DNA of 64,000 nucleotides from Mansonella perstans. Taxonomy: Eukaryota; Nematoda; Chromadorea; Rhabditida; Onchocercidae. The notes under the pieces are model-generated. The model was not told where the DNA came from. It searched no databases and worked only from the letters and a program-made list of their open reading frames with translations. The stretch lies in the NCBI GenBank assembly GCA_037074765.1, contig JBAMDO010000187.1:50076-114075 (forward strand), in the 5' to 3' direction. Made by a program: the position numbers and the translations under genes. Positions 1-13,080 of the stretch are shown piece by piece; position 1 is the first letter of the stretch, and each line of letters begins with the position of its first letter.

Positions 1-914
1 GATGCCGGATATCTACTTGTACCTTTCTTTTGATGTTGCTTGTACCGATACTACAAAATTACAGTCATTAAGAGTAGACTTTGTATTACTCGTTCCGTTG
101 TACCGTCGAAGTATTTCTTCATTGTTCTGAAATCTTCTTTATCATCAAGGTTCTCAAAGGTCCAAAGCAAAGTCCATAATGGCTCTTTAGTTTATTCTTC
201 GAGTCTTTCCACGGCCAGCAAGCTTAGATTTCGCTGGTCCCAGTCCAGAAATGCTCATCTTCGTAGCTCGTTATACTAGCCATACATGATACGGCTTAGC
301 TCACTAATGCAGCGTTTGCTTTGGAAATACTATTTATATAGCCATTTTCGTCTATCATTGGTCCCACTTATTGGTCTTGAGTAACACGAATTTGATTCCA
401 GTTCTTGTGCTCCATATAATTTGATGAACTTGAAGAAATCTTTGACTCCAATGAGTATTTCGGGCAGCTTCCAATAATTATTTATTCCTTCTAAGTTTTT
501 TCCTTTCGTTATAGAATTGATATTTTCGTCGTTGATTGCGATCACTTCCAGTTTATTCGTGAGGTAATCCATCACATTAACCTCGCAAGTTATGATTTTT
601 GTCTTCTCGATTCTCATACCAACCTCTTTTTTATTTGAGTTGCATTTCTTTGGTACTTTGTTGCCGAATGAAGCAATACTTAATCTCTCGACTTCTACTC
701 CTAGTATGTATAACTTTTTTATCAAACTAGTTGAAATGAGTGATAACTGGAAGCCCAAATCAAATAGCGCCAACGCTTTCGTTTCTTTTTTTAAAGCATT
801 TTTAATTGAAACAATTGATGCTAGAAAATTGCATTGTGACTCGGAAATTTTCCGATCTAAAGAGGGTTGCGTCATTGATATTTTGCTATTTCTATTATGC
901 ACTTCGCTTAGCAA
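1..914 (-). mobile_element. Decayed BEL/Pao LTR-retrotransposon pol fragment
   Basis: A 194-codon open frame at 330-914 (minus) resembles the retropepsin-like peptidase domain of BEL/Pao elements (DUF1758 type). About 50 residues in, a hydrophobic run leads into FDLGFQLSLIS, which corresponds to the family's usual LDSGSQ-SFIS active-site block. Here the catalytic D-S-G reads D-L-G, so the protease is probably dead. Downstream on the same strand (about 135-225) another frame gives a WPWK motif followed by HYGLCFGPLRTL. This resembles the segment just before the reverse transcriptase in Pao elements, but it is interrupted by stops. The element runs off the left edge of the window and no terminal repeat is visible next to it. 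I infer an old, non-autonomous remnant. The family assignment rests on motif recall, not on a search. Confidence 0.6.
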
Positions 915-2323
915 TTAAATTAAATTAGATTTAATTCAGTTCAGAAAAAGTTTTGGTATGAAATTAGTCGAATTAGATTGCAGAAAAAGAAACGACAAAC
1001 ATGACGGAAATGTCGAAAGAAATGTCAATTGGGAAAAGTTTGGGAAAAGTTAAAAAAAAAAACCAATTTTCTTCCGTAAATAATAACATTTTTCCCAATT
1101 ATTTCTTTTCTTTAATAAATTCCATTATGAGTTCAAAATTTCAGTTTTAAATTTATCAAAATTCTTATAATTACAATTATGAAAAATCATTCAGTAAATA
1201 TTTAATGAACGGAAAAAAAGTATGCTTGTCTGAATATATGAATGTTTATTTATAACTTTTGAGAATGAAAGACATTAATAGTTTTTGTTGAATCAATTTT
1301 CTAAGCAAATCGGCTAAAGTAATCTATAATGATCAATTTTGGACAATAAGCAAATCGTTAGAATAATTTTCTACAATAAATAAAACTTCTAATACAAAGT
1401 TAAAATTTTTAATTGTAAAAATTAAAAGTTTCTAACAATAATTAGCAGTAAGGATTGCAAATGATAATTTTTTACAAGCACTTTCAAATCTCCAAATTTT
1501 CCAAAATCTTTTTGATCGAATAAAGACTGACAAAACGTTTTAGCAAAATATTTTCCATTATTTAAAAGATTTCTAATTTTAAGAACTTACCCTCATGCCT
1601 TTGCAATAATTTGCAAATTTTACTATGTCTCATTCAAAATTAATTTTTACAAATTTTACTATACCTCATTCAAAATTAGTTTCAAACTGACTGAAATGCT
1701 CTTAACTACTTTTTGTTTCTTTTTCTTTCAGCTTAATAATTTCAATAACAAAATTTTAGCAATTGAAGAAAATATTCATCCATAGTAATATTATATACTT
1801 TAAAAGTTTTTTTCTTCAAAAATTAAAATATTTTGAATAAATGAAAAAGGAAAATTAGGATGGATTGTTACAAATATATTTTTGTTGAAAAAACCGGACA
1901 AAAATGAAGTTAACGAATTTTAATTCTTTTTGTTTGTTTGAAAAGTGAATGGTTGAGTCGATTGCTGCCTTAATTATTTTTAGTGAATTAATTATTAATT
2001 ACTTTAACTTTTTTCTGCTTTTTATGCTTCAATGAATCTGTGAAAAGAAAAAAGTAGACAAGATTAACTGCCATGTTTTCTGGTTTATAGAATTTCTAGT
2101 AAAAGAAATTTTTAACCATCAATTAATTTAATCAATTTGTACATTATTAATTGTTCAAAATTCATGATGACAAAAATTTATAATAATTCATTGACATAAA
2201 TTAACTGAACATTTATCTCAATGAATGCTTCTTAAAATATAGTACAGGCATTGTGTAATGCTACTGTTAGTTTTACAAATTTCAACAAAATTTCGAATCA
2301 ATTTTCGTCAATATGCGACATTT
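915..2323. other. AT-rich spacer, no gene seen
   Basis: This spacer lies between the retrotransposon remnant and the 3' end of the RGS gene. I see no exon with convincing splice signals on either strand, only AT-rich sequence and short A/T runs. It should contain the 3' UTR of the minus-strand RGS gene, which ends at 2324. Confidence 0.5.
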
Positions 2324-5051
2324 TCAATGCTTCAATTTTTTCAGTAAATCATTGTATTCGGTCGATTGCAAAAAGCGCACATATGGATCGTTCTTAAGTA
2401 TTTGTTCGACGTGTTTCACTGCTCCGTCAAATAATGTATTGTCAACATCTTGCTTTTCGATTTGTTTTTCGATGATTTGACGTAAACCAAACGGCAAAAA
2501 TATCTAAATTAAAATATTTTTTTCGTTTGCTTACCCTCTAATCAATAAAATTATGAAAAAATTACTGTTGTTATTCTTACTATTAATATTTGCTATATTT
2601 TTTTATTTTCGAATGAGAAAATTGTTATTCTCAATGTTATTATTGTTATTATTATTACTATTGTTGTTGTTGTTGTTGTTGTTGTCGTTGTTGTTGTTAT
2701 TGTTATTGCTGTTGCTGTTGCTACTACTACTAATGGTTGCTAGATTGCTACTAGTAATTAGTGTCATTGTTGCTAGAGGAGGAGAAATTGTGTGTGTATG
2801 TTTGTGCATGTTCTAATTTGTATGGTAATTTTAATTTATCGGAGAATTGAACTGGCAATATTAATTTACCTCATTGCTTGTTCCTTCTATCAAAAATTGC
2901 TTTTGAATGTTTCGACTGAGATTAAGCATTGCAGTACTTTTGTTTTTTGCTTGCTGATACTCAATTACTGCTTCCCAGAAGCGTAAATTTTCTTCAGCAT
3001 GAATATCTCGTAAAAAACGACGAAAATGATGTCGGCCAACCTATAATTAAAATTTAAATGGGAAAACTTTTCGCAATTACAAATTCAAAATTATATCAAA
3101 TTAAATTAATTGTTTTCTGTAATTCACGCAATTAGAAAAAAAAAAAAAAAAAAAACAAATATAAATTTTGTTGCAAAATTTTAGCCTCTAAAAAAAATTG
3201 AAAAATAATGAATTTCGAATTTCTACCATAATAAATTTAAATATGACATAAAGATTTCCTATGAAATTAAACTTAACTTAAAAAAATCTTATCTACTTGA
3301 TATGATATAAAATCAATAGATAAGAGGAAAGAAGGAGAGAGAGAAAGATAATAACCTGATTTCCAACAAGCGCTTCAAAACTTGTTGTCCATTTTTCAGC
3401 AAATGAACGTGGCATAACTTTTTCCAGAAAATTAATGTAAACGTCAGAACGCTTAAATCTTGGGAATTGATCATTTTCTAGCAGTCTGTATACCTCCTTT
3501 ACAGCATGTGAAAATGCTGCTGAATCCGGATTATCTTTTACTGCAGCTTCTCTAATTTTCTGTAAATTCTCATTTTTTTTTTTCAATAATTTTGCATTGT
3601 ATGCTGCAGAAAACAAATGATACGTTAAATTTATTCTAAAATTCATTTTTTCAGAAATTTACACAAATAAATTGATTCTCAAAAGGCTCAGCAAATAACA
3701 TCTGGACTTTATTTTGTTTTTTATTCTACAAGAGTTTCTAAATTAATTTTACCAAATAGAAAAATTAGAGGTATAATGAATGGAATAAAAAAAAAAAAAA
3801 AAGAAAATTGAGCATTTTTGTATTCATTCAGTTATAAATTTCAGCAACAAAATTAAAATACGAAAGTGTCTGAAGTTTAAAAATTCGATTAAAACTTTTT
3901 TTTTTTGAGGCAAACCTGCATAGCTACACTGCTCAAATTGACGTATGGTGAATATTTTTCAAAAAATTCCTGAAAAAATCGTTTTTTATCTGTTGGTGAA
4001 GACATTTGCGTGAGTTTTTCATACGCTTCAAGAAATGACAAATTTTCTTCTGCTAACGATTCATGCAAGAAAACGCGAAATAATTGGCGACCTAAAAAAA
4101 TTTAATTTAATTTTAGCTAATTTCAAAAATTTTGGAACTATCATAGATTAATTTATTGATAAAAACGTTCAATTTTTCCTCTTTTTTTCCGATAATATAA
4201 TTTGTTTGGTATTAACTTTTTTTAACAAAGAAATAATAAGTTTTACTGTTACTTATAAGAATTCTCTAAACCTTTTTCATCTTTCAATACATTATTTAAC
4301 GATTCGGTTGCCCAGGCTGCAGCTCTTGGATATTCAATACCATCAGTACTCGGTAGTTCAGGAGCAGAACGATCCATTTTTGTATTGAAATCAAATATTG
4401 GTGTTGTCTGTATTACAATAATTTGCAAGCGTTGAAATTTGGAAGCGTCAAAATTTTCATTTAATCAATTTAAAATCTAATCATCAAAAATTTTTTTATT
4501 CATTCTTTCAAATTTAGAATTTCAAATCTAAGACTAAATATTTTTTTACTGATAATATTGCATGCATTTGATAAATTTTATTTATTTGCTTTTCTTAAAA
4601 AAATAAAAAAATTTCAATTATTATTTTCTCATTTCATTCATTTTACTGATTTATAAAACCTTGTTTGGATAATTATTCACTATTTTATCACTTTTCACAC
4701 CACATACTTCCTTAATTGTAATTATAATCACAGCGAATTCTCAGTTTGGTTTGCTTAATTAAATATTTGAGAGATTGTTTAAATAAGTGTTTAATAAAAT
4801 ATACGAAAGAAAGAAATACCATCATTTCAGAAAGTGATTTCCGTCTGTCCTTTTCTTTAACTGTCTTTTTCAATTCTTGACTATATTTTCTTAATTTTGA
4901 TTTGTTAATTTCCTTCTTTGGATTTGTTCGTACGACGTTTTGCTTTGCTTTGGCTTCCTCAGCGTTTGCAATTTGATCGATTGCAATGGATTGGTTTTTT
5001 GGTAGAATGCCTGGTAGACTTTGCTCTTGCCCCGATAATGCTATTCTACCG
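2324..5051 (-). CDS. rgs-3: Double-RGS-domain regulator of G-protein signalling (3' six exons; 5' end not found)
   Basis: Six minus-strand exons join in frame: 4820-5051, 4272-4407, 3916-4091, 3356-3559, 2870-3040 and 2324-2503 (stop 2324-2326). They give about 365 visible residues. After a lysine-rich, low-complexity lead there are two successive RGS folds. The first runs from RAAAWATESL through GRQLFRVFLHESLAEENLSF to LLENDQFPRFKRSDVY. The second runs from FAEKWTTSFEALVG through HFRRFLRDIHAEENLRFW to ILKNDPYVRFLQS. RGS domains accelerate GTP hydrolysis by G-alpha subunits and damp GPCR signalling. Two RGS domains in one short protein match nematode RGS-3, which tunes chemosensory neurons in C. 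elegans; that assignment comes from recalled architecture. The exon at 3356 was started at an internal TTTACAG acceptor because the upstream candidate breaks the frame. At least one exon upstream of 5051 is missing. Confidence 0.85.
2625..2745. repeat. TTG/TTA trinucleotide microsatellite in an RGS intron
   Basis: An imperfect (TTA/TTG)n array lies inside the intron between exons 2324-2503 and 2870-3040 of the RGS gene. Both strands are open over it only because the unit is a triplet: it reads as poly-Leu on plus and poly-Asn on minus. I do not treat either as coding. Confidence 0.85.
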
Positions 5052-7830
5052 CTGTAAAAAAAAAATTCTATAATATAAAATTAAAATTGCAGTTAGAATT
5101 TTCTGTTACCATTTTTTAAAGAAAAAAATCAATAAAAAAAGTATCACAAGTAATAATAATATGCGATTAATAATTCAATAAATAATAACGATGAAAAATA
5201 AAAATAATAATAATGAATTTTCAATACAAAATTTCTTTTTCTCTTAAGTTTCGTTTTAGCTTTTTTTTATAAGCTGAGGCAAATATTAGATCATAAGAAA
5301 ATATAAGACTCACATATAACTGATAGATCATTTTTTTAAAAAAGAAAATCGAAGTATTTCGAATAATAAAATTCAATTACTTAAAACCACCACAGCTGGA
5401 AATGATAAATGTATTGGAAATGATTGGAAATGATAAATGAAAGAGTAAAAAAACAAGCAATAATTTTAAAGCGAGTATTTTTTGAAAAATTTCTTAAATA
5501 AAATATTTTAATACTACTCATAACCTATTTTTAGTGCTTTTATACCATTTATTGCTTTTTATTAAATTATTAATCAAAGTTATGAAATGAAGAAAAGAGA
5601 AAAACACTTAAGAATGGAACTATTAATAATTACTTCTATTCTCATTAGAGTTTGTTAAAAATTAAAAAGTCTTGAAGTTAAAGATCGTGGAAAGCTTTCA
5701 CATGGTTTACTATAAAAATGTTGTACGAAGAGTAACAATTAAAATAATCAATGTCCCATTTATAAATGTATGTGTATGTGTGTGTCGATAAATGCACCAA
5801 GATTGCAAAGATAGGCTGGATTTCTATGGAAGGTACAAATGAAAAATAGACGAAATTGTTAACTAATATTGTCCTCAGATAAGTATGAACTGTGCCTAGA
5901 AAGGCTTAGTATACTTTAAATAAAAGTCGTAACCTAAGCAACAACAGATAATGATTGATTTTTTTCACATATAATAATTAAACATGAATAGAAACTGAAT
6001 ACATCATTAGCAGAAGTTTCGCTTAATTACACCTTAGTTAACTAAAAAACTCAATGAAAAATTGTTAATTAAAATCTTCTTTTATGAAAAACAATTAAAG
6101 CCAAAAGTTTAGAATCACTCATTTTCCTAACTTTATTTGAATGTAACAAAATTTTTTCCTCGCGAAAAAAAATTTTCTCTAACGTTTTGAAATTTTAATG
6201 CATTTCATTGATTGCTTTTATTTTTTCAAATAATATTCTTTTGCATGCATCTTTCATAGTTTCGTTTTATTCTTTAAAAATTTTTATTTCTCAAACGCTA
6301 AGAATGATTATAAAAATGATTTAAAGTGAAATTTATTGGTCATTTTGTTTGTGAAAAAAAAAGCAACAAATTTCAATGAATTTATCTTTAATTTGATCAT
6401 TATAAACTATCTCAGATGACATCAATAACTCATGCTTTTTGTTACAAACATTATCATATCATCATTGCATACGGTATGTTTGTTATCAGTTCTTGAATAA
6501 ATTTTACATAGCTGCTGATAAGACATGATCAATGTGATGAATGCTACATTTTTTGATCTTTTTTCCTTGTTAAATTCATGAGTTAGAACGATTAAAATAA
6601 TTTACATCATTTATCTAGCCATAAGTTGATATCATCTACAGCAAGCACTTGACCAGAAAACATAAAAATTTATCAAATGTGCATTACGCGTTAAAAAAAT
6701 TGAAAAAATAAATATTAACATTTCATTTCATTCGAGAAATTCATTCCAACATCTTTCATTCAATAAAAATTTACCACTGCTGCTGCAAAATCATTAATTT
6801 CATGAAAATGTTAAACAAACAGAAATGGAAATTGATGAAAAATGTTAAATGAAAAATATCGCACGCATTGCATGAAATTCTTTTATGCAATGTAATTTTA
6901 ATGTACTCAATAAAATTTTACCTAAAGAAAAAAATGGAATGCATAATTCCTTCAATTGAACTTTTACAGTTCAGTCATTCCAGTCATTTTCATCATTTAT
7001 TTCTTGTGAAAAAAAAATTTGAATCGTCTCAATTATGCCCAAATTGCAAACTTTTATGAATAAGCTTTTAAAAAAATTTTCGAATTATTTCACTAGATTC
7101 CATCAATTTAGTTTAATTTGTCCTCAAATAATTGAGCAATTTAGTTTGATTTAAATTAAAGTTAATAACTTCTGTACATGATATGATATCAAACAAATGG
7201 CTATCATAATTTAACTGGAAATTTTTGAAACATTTTACTACTCTCCACTCAGCTTTTTCAATTGTTTCTGATCAAAAAAATAGAAAAAAAAAACGACTTT
7301 TTTAAACGAATTTTCTAGCCAAAGTCTTAGCCAATTTGACAATTGGTGCAAGTTCATTTTTCTTACATAAAATTTAAAAAGTTGCAAAGTGTGAAAAATT
7401 TTCAAATGTATGCAAACCTTTCAATACTAAATTCTTCTTTGAAATTTCGCCACATATGCTACTCTTTGAGGCTTTTTGTTGTGACAGTGTCACTTTTGAT
7501 TTCAAAAGTATTACTCAATATTACAGCAATATAATGGACAGATGTTGAATTCTGCAAAAAAAAAAAGAAAAAACTAATTTTATCGCTTTGAATTAATACT
7601 AATAAAAGTGCTACAAATTCATGTATAATAAAATTAACAATTTAAATTTCTTAGAATATTGCAAAATAATAAAGTAAACAAAGAAAAATCGATATGAAAT
7701 TTTAACCTTATTATTTTTTTTACGCATTCATTCATAATTTTTTGTCACACAATTATTCAACAATCAATCACAACTTTTCTTCAACAACCTTAGTTGGACA
7801 AATTAAAAGAATTTACTCTTTTTTCTGAAA

Positions 7831-7944
7831 ATCATTAGTTTTAATGTGATATTTCATGCATAATTCATTCTTAATTACTGTAAAAAAATCATTAATTTTA
7901 ATGTGATATTTCATGCATAATTCATTCTTAATTACTGTAACAAA
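7831..7944. repeat. 57-bp tandem duplication
   Basis: Two adjacent copies of a roughly 57-bp unit beginning ATCATTA, with only about one base difference, indicate a recent local duplication. No coding or regulatory role is visible. Confidence 0.8.
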
Positions 7945-8109
7945 ATATTTTTGAATAAGTGGTTGAATGAGGTAGAAGGATAAACGAAAGGTTTGTTAAC
8001 ACTTGTTCATTTCGCACGAAGTTTGCTAATATTGGCAATTTCACACAACTTATTGAGAAAAGGTAAATTAGTTTGCTAATATATACCCATTCATTTACTG
8101 AATCTAATT

Positions 8110-8395
8110 TTCTACACCTTAGACAGACATACATATTATATATACACACATATATATGTATATACTTGCTAGCGAACAAATTGTATTAACTTGAATAATA
8201 TTCCCATGTATAAACAATTTTTCAGCAAATAACTTCTTCTCTTTAAATTTCATCCTGAAATTAATTTTTGTTCTTAAATAATTATACGAATATGGTTGAT
8301 ACATTTAAACATATATATGAACACATATGCTTATACATACAAATACACAAAAACATACATATATACATACACACATACACAAACATATAAAACTA
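8110..8395. repeat. TA/CA simple-sequence region
   Basis: Two clusters of alternating TA, CA and ATAC runs (about 8125-8165 and 8310-8390) are separated by ordinary AT-rich sequence. Short open frames across them are by-products of the repeat. Confidence 0.7.
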
Positions 8396-11339
8396 TGTGA
8401 AACACAAAGCGATAAAATGGAAAAATATGATTTAGCAGTGATTATGCAAGAAAACACAATCATATCAGATAATAATTGTTTTCAAATTAAGTTTATGATT
8501 TTAAATTGTATAATGTATTGAGAAATGATATGAATCAAGTATGCCATATTAAATTTCTAAGAACTTTTTATACATCATTTCAACTTATACCAATTATTCA
8601 ATAGCCACAACACAATCAAAATGCTATTTCATAAAGAGCTATAATAAAGGATGATTAATATTTCATTTAAATTATTTTATAATTCGCATTTCGAATAATT
8701 TATTTAATCATTTACTAGTTATACTGCAGTAAAATACTTAAATTAAAATGATTAGTATTCAGTTAGAATTCAATTACTTTGATATTATTGAAATGTTGCA
8801 TTCATTTATCCATTCATATTTTTTCAACATGATAACATATTTAGTAATATATCATCACTGCTGTCATCATTATCTGCGAAATTCATAATTAACGGTAGAG
8901 ATTACCGATTAACTATGCTAATATAATAAGAAATTAGTCAGTGCAATGCAAAATATCTCATTTCTAGTTTTCAATTCTTGATTACTTTCCCATTTGTCGT
9001 GTAAAATTCACTCCTTTTTAACATACATTTTTAATTCATTAAATTTTAATATAATTGAAAAATTAAAAAACACACCAAATTATTTATTATTTTGTCATTT
9101 GCTATAATCATCAAATATTTGAAATTGTAATTAATAAACTACCATTTATCATTGCTATTATACTGATGATTTGCCTAACGAAATAATCAACATTTTTGCA
9201 ATAATTGTGATAATGAAAAGTGCAATTGACATTGTACAATTATCATTTAACTTATGTTTGAATTTAATTTAAATAACTATTAAAGAAGAAAACGCAAAAA
9301 TTTTAAATCTATAGTTTTTTTTTATTCATTAAATATTGATCAAAATGATTAAGCGCTTATTAAATAGTGATTAATTAAATGATTAAATGTTGCTGCGATA
9401 TTAATGCATTAACAAATTATTTTTTTTGTTCATTAATTATATTTGATTTTTCATAGATAAATTTCTGATTCATTCCAGCATTGTTAAGCAAAATTAATGA
9501 ATTTAGTTAAATGCATGTATTATAGTTTTTCCTCTCCAGTCTTCATTATATTTTTTTCAGATTTAGTTGTGCTCATTAATTTGCTATTGTGCTAGCTTAT
9601 CAGAAATGAAATCGATTAATCGAATAATTTTTGTTGTTACGTTGTTGTTACTTAATGAGTGCTGTAGCGATATGAAAATAGGCTGAAAAAAATGCAATTT
9701 AAAAAGTGAAAAAACCTGAAATTAATATTGTTGAACACCACTGTTTATTTAATTAAATTCTTAAAAGGAAAATTTACTTAATGATTTGATAAAGTGACAA
9801 AGTGACCACTGATAAAATTATTCGTAAATTAAATTTTACCGGACAAATATGACTATGATCAATCTAGTAGTTGGAAAACAATCCTACAAGTTCACTTTTT
9901 TTTAATTCATTAGTAATGGGAAAAAGTTTTGTGAGCAGCTTCTTACATCAAGATATAAGTTACCGGTTTTGATATATTAGTATATTTGATATATACCGGT
10001 TTTCGCATTGCAAAAATTCTTTTTATTTACACTAACGTTCACAATTAAAACATATAATTCATGTTGATTTTGATTATTTCTGTATTTCAACTAATTATCC
10101 AAATATTCCTTGCAAGTTAATACGTTATTTTTCCTGGCAATAAGACAAATTCTGGCTTACTTCAGTTTTTAATTTAATTCAAATTTCACTGAATAAAAAA
10201 ACAGACAAGTGCAAAGAATTCGTACAGAGCGAAAGAATGCAAAAGATTTATTGTAAATATTCGTTAATTATTATTTTAAAAAAATAAGAAACTTTTTTAT
10301 GGAATTGAGCGGCAAACTTAAAGAAGCACGATTCTTTTTACGCCTAAAAGGTAATTAATTAATTAATATAGAAGTTAAATTTTTTCAAGAAATTGGGCAA
10401 GTGTTACGAAGTCATTCATTTCAATTTTGCAGTGAATCAATAAAATTTTTGATATTTTTGCTGTAATTAATGCAAATTATTTGAAAAACTGTAATTAATT
10501 ACTATAATTTTTTTAAACGCAATTAGTCTAAATTATAATATTTAAGAAATTTACCAGGCAAAGAAATAAAGACAATAAAGTCAAATAAATGAGGAAAGAT
10601 ATTATTGAATTCAATGATGAATATAATCGTACGATATGATACATAATGACGTAAGATGATTTATATGAACACTATTAATTAAATGTTAGGAGAAGTGAAA
10701 AGATAGAAAATGTTGGCTTGCAATATGATTGTATAATATAACATAATACAGACAAATGAGGAACGATATTGTTGAATACAATGAAGCGTAGGATAAAGGT
10801 CGTTTAATGTTGTATGATATGATATGATTTTAATTATCATTAATTGGAAGAATCTATTGGAGCAATATGATGCAGTATAAGCAGTAGTGTTCATAATAAG
10901 AAAAACAAATGATAATTCTCACTAGTTTCAGGAAAATACACCAGAATGAATACATGCTGTGGATGACTATCATATCGAGCATGATTTAATGCAAGTTTCT
11001 TTGATATTATAATTACAATAACATGTTTTTTTTTATTGTGATGAATTTCTGAAGAAAAATAATTCATTTTTGGAAACTATCAAAAAGATCGTTTGAAATA
11101 ACAGCAATTCGGGTTTTTTGAAAAACAATTGAAAATTCAAAAGTTCGTTGATATTTTCTATAATTGCTAAATTAAATTACAGAAAAAGGAAGTACTTGAA
11201 AACAATTTAATTTATACGAATATATTTCTCAATTCAATGAATTGATTATAGAAATACTGCGACACATATTTTGAAGTCATTTCAAATTTTCGAATCATTG
11301 ATCGATCAGTACCTTTTACAACAAAAATGGACAATATGT

Positions 11340-12440
11340 TTAGGCAGGCATATATGCAAATACTACTGTACCATTCGATTTTTCCATGCATCTGCAAATA
11401 ATGGATTTATTTAGATAGTTGACACTTGTGTACTCAATGATATCATGGACAATTTTCCATACCAACTGTTGCATAAAATTGTTATTACGAATAAATAATA
11501 ACAATAATAACAATAACGATGATAACTATCATGATTTGATTCTCACAACTGATTCAAAGAAAAATGCGAATTTTGCTTCTTTCTTATTTTATTGACAAGA
11601 TTAGCAAAATGCGGGAAATCTTAGCTAAAAGCGAAGTTTAATTTCTATTCGATAATAATTTTAAACTAACTAAAAGATTGTTAAGTATAAAAATGTAAAT
11701 TTATATCACAAGTTTTAGAAAAGCCTTTATTATTAACATCATTAACAAGAAATCTTCAATACCGATACTTAACATCAGGTAGGATAGATTTTGAGCTTTT
11801 AAGAATCAGCTGTATATTTTATGACTGAATAATCTAAGATGATCCCGATCAATATTCGAGATAAAAGCGATAAGATGAAAAAAGATTATATTATGTGAAG
11901 AAAAAAAATATGTGTGAATACTTACGAATATTTCATTCCGGATTCAGTAAATACAGTGCCTAGACGTATGCGAAAACCACCTCGAGCTAAACATGTGGTA
12001 ATTTTTGTACGCCATGATCCGTCCCGTCGTTTAATACATTCATGTTCAAAATTGTTTGTAATCTAAAATTTAGACTTATTTTTAATTATTTCAAATGATT
12101 TAAACTACTTTTAAATTCATCAAAATAATCATAAAAAAAGGAAACATTCTGCTTTTTCCTTTTTTTGATTTAATAAAATTCATTACAGCTAATTTATTCA
12201 AAAAAATTGTTTATTTGAAATCTTTTTTGAAAAGACTTTGATAAAAATAAAGTTTAGGAAAAAAAATACAGAAGAAATGCAATAATTAGTAATAATTAAT
12301 TTCAGCACATTTTCTTTGACATTTAGAAAAATATAGCTAACCCAGGTGTCACCATGCTCATACTTTTTACCTTTAATTACACATGCTTGATTAATATTGG
12401 TTGCAATCAAAACTGCAATTATACCAATGAAAACTTTCAT
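11340..12440 (-). CDS. Small secreted protein, fibronectin type-I-like (MIG-18-like) candidate
   Basis: Three minus-strand exons, 12342-12440, 11926-12062 and 11340-11391, join with correct phases to encode 95 residues; the stop is at 11340-11342. Residues 1-19 form a signal peptide (MKVFIGIIAVLIATNINQA). The mature part shows a C-x2-GKxYxHGDTW block, a second cysteine, SWRTKITTCLARGG, then RLGTVF-ESGMKYSC and a short tail. The spacing resembles the small nematode extracellular domain described as fibronectin type-I-like in MIG-18-type proteins. This is motif recall only. A secreted extracellular role is well supported by the signal peptide, but the specific function is not known. The last coding exon is only 52 nt. 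It was recognised because TAT-TC plus its first base rebuilds the expected KYSC. The first-exon start is the only in-frame Met before the hydrophobic core. Confidence 0.75.
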
Positions 12441-12793
12441 ATAGATTGCTTTATCTGAATTGAGATTTAAAATTACTTAATGAATTAATCAATCATTTTA
12501 AGGAATCGTACAGCACTATGAATAATTGATTAAGCAAATCGAATATTAAATAAATAAAAAAATAAAATAAAAATTCTAAGCATATATATATTAAATGCTT
12601 ATTTCATGCAGTGCAATGCTCAAATTAATAAATTTAATTAAAAGTTCATAACAACGTTAATGGTTAAAATGATTACACAGTGATGATAATTAATGGATCA
12701 CAATTCGTAGTAATAAAAAGTTTTGAATGATTATTAACGAGAATTGCATAACAAGATCATCATTTTTTATTGCTGTTATTATTTCTTCTACTT

Positions 12794-12905
12794 GACACAC
12801 ACATACACATACACACACACACACATACACTCTCTATATATATATATCTGTACATACATATATATAGATTTATGTATATATACATTTATATATATCCATA
12901 AATAT
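12794..12905. repeat. CA and TA microsatellite
   Basis: An (AC)n-rich run followed by (TA)n and TATATAC-like runs. It shows no coding features. Confidence 0.85.
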
Positions 12906-13011
12906 ATTTTTGAGGCTAATTTATCATTAATTCTTCTGATTATTATTTGGAAGAGAAGTGAATTTATGACTACTTATGAGTCAATAGTGAAATATCACTA
13001 AGTATAAAATA

Positions 13012-13080
13012 AGTAATTAAGTAATTAAGCAGGTTATTGAGTAAGAAAATAAGTAATTAAGTAGGTTATTGAGTAAGAAA
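13012..13080. repeat. Tandem duplication, unit about 31 bp
   Basis: Two adjacent units starting AAGTAATTAAG and ending GAGTAAGAAAA differ by one or two bases. Confidence 0.75.

Larger units (their letters stand above)
5052..11339. other. Long gene-poor stretch
   Basis: No recognisable gene was found in this 6.3-kb stretch. It must contain the acceptor side of the RGS gene's upstream intron, and one or more short 5' exons or the promoter could be hidden here. Visible features are homopolymer runs, a 57-bp tandem duplication near 7831-7944 and CA/TA-rich simple sequence at about 8120-8390. The open frames present are AT-rich, lack family resemblance and lack matching splice sites. Confidence 0.5.

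Noticed and set aside
2553..2816. Leucine-rich plus-strand frame and the asparagine-rich minus-strand frame opposite it
   Set aside because: Both are translations of the intronic TTA/TTG microsatellite in the RGS gene.
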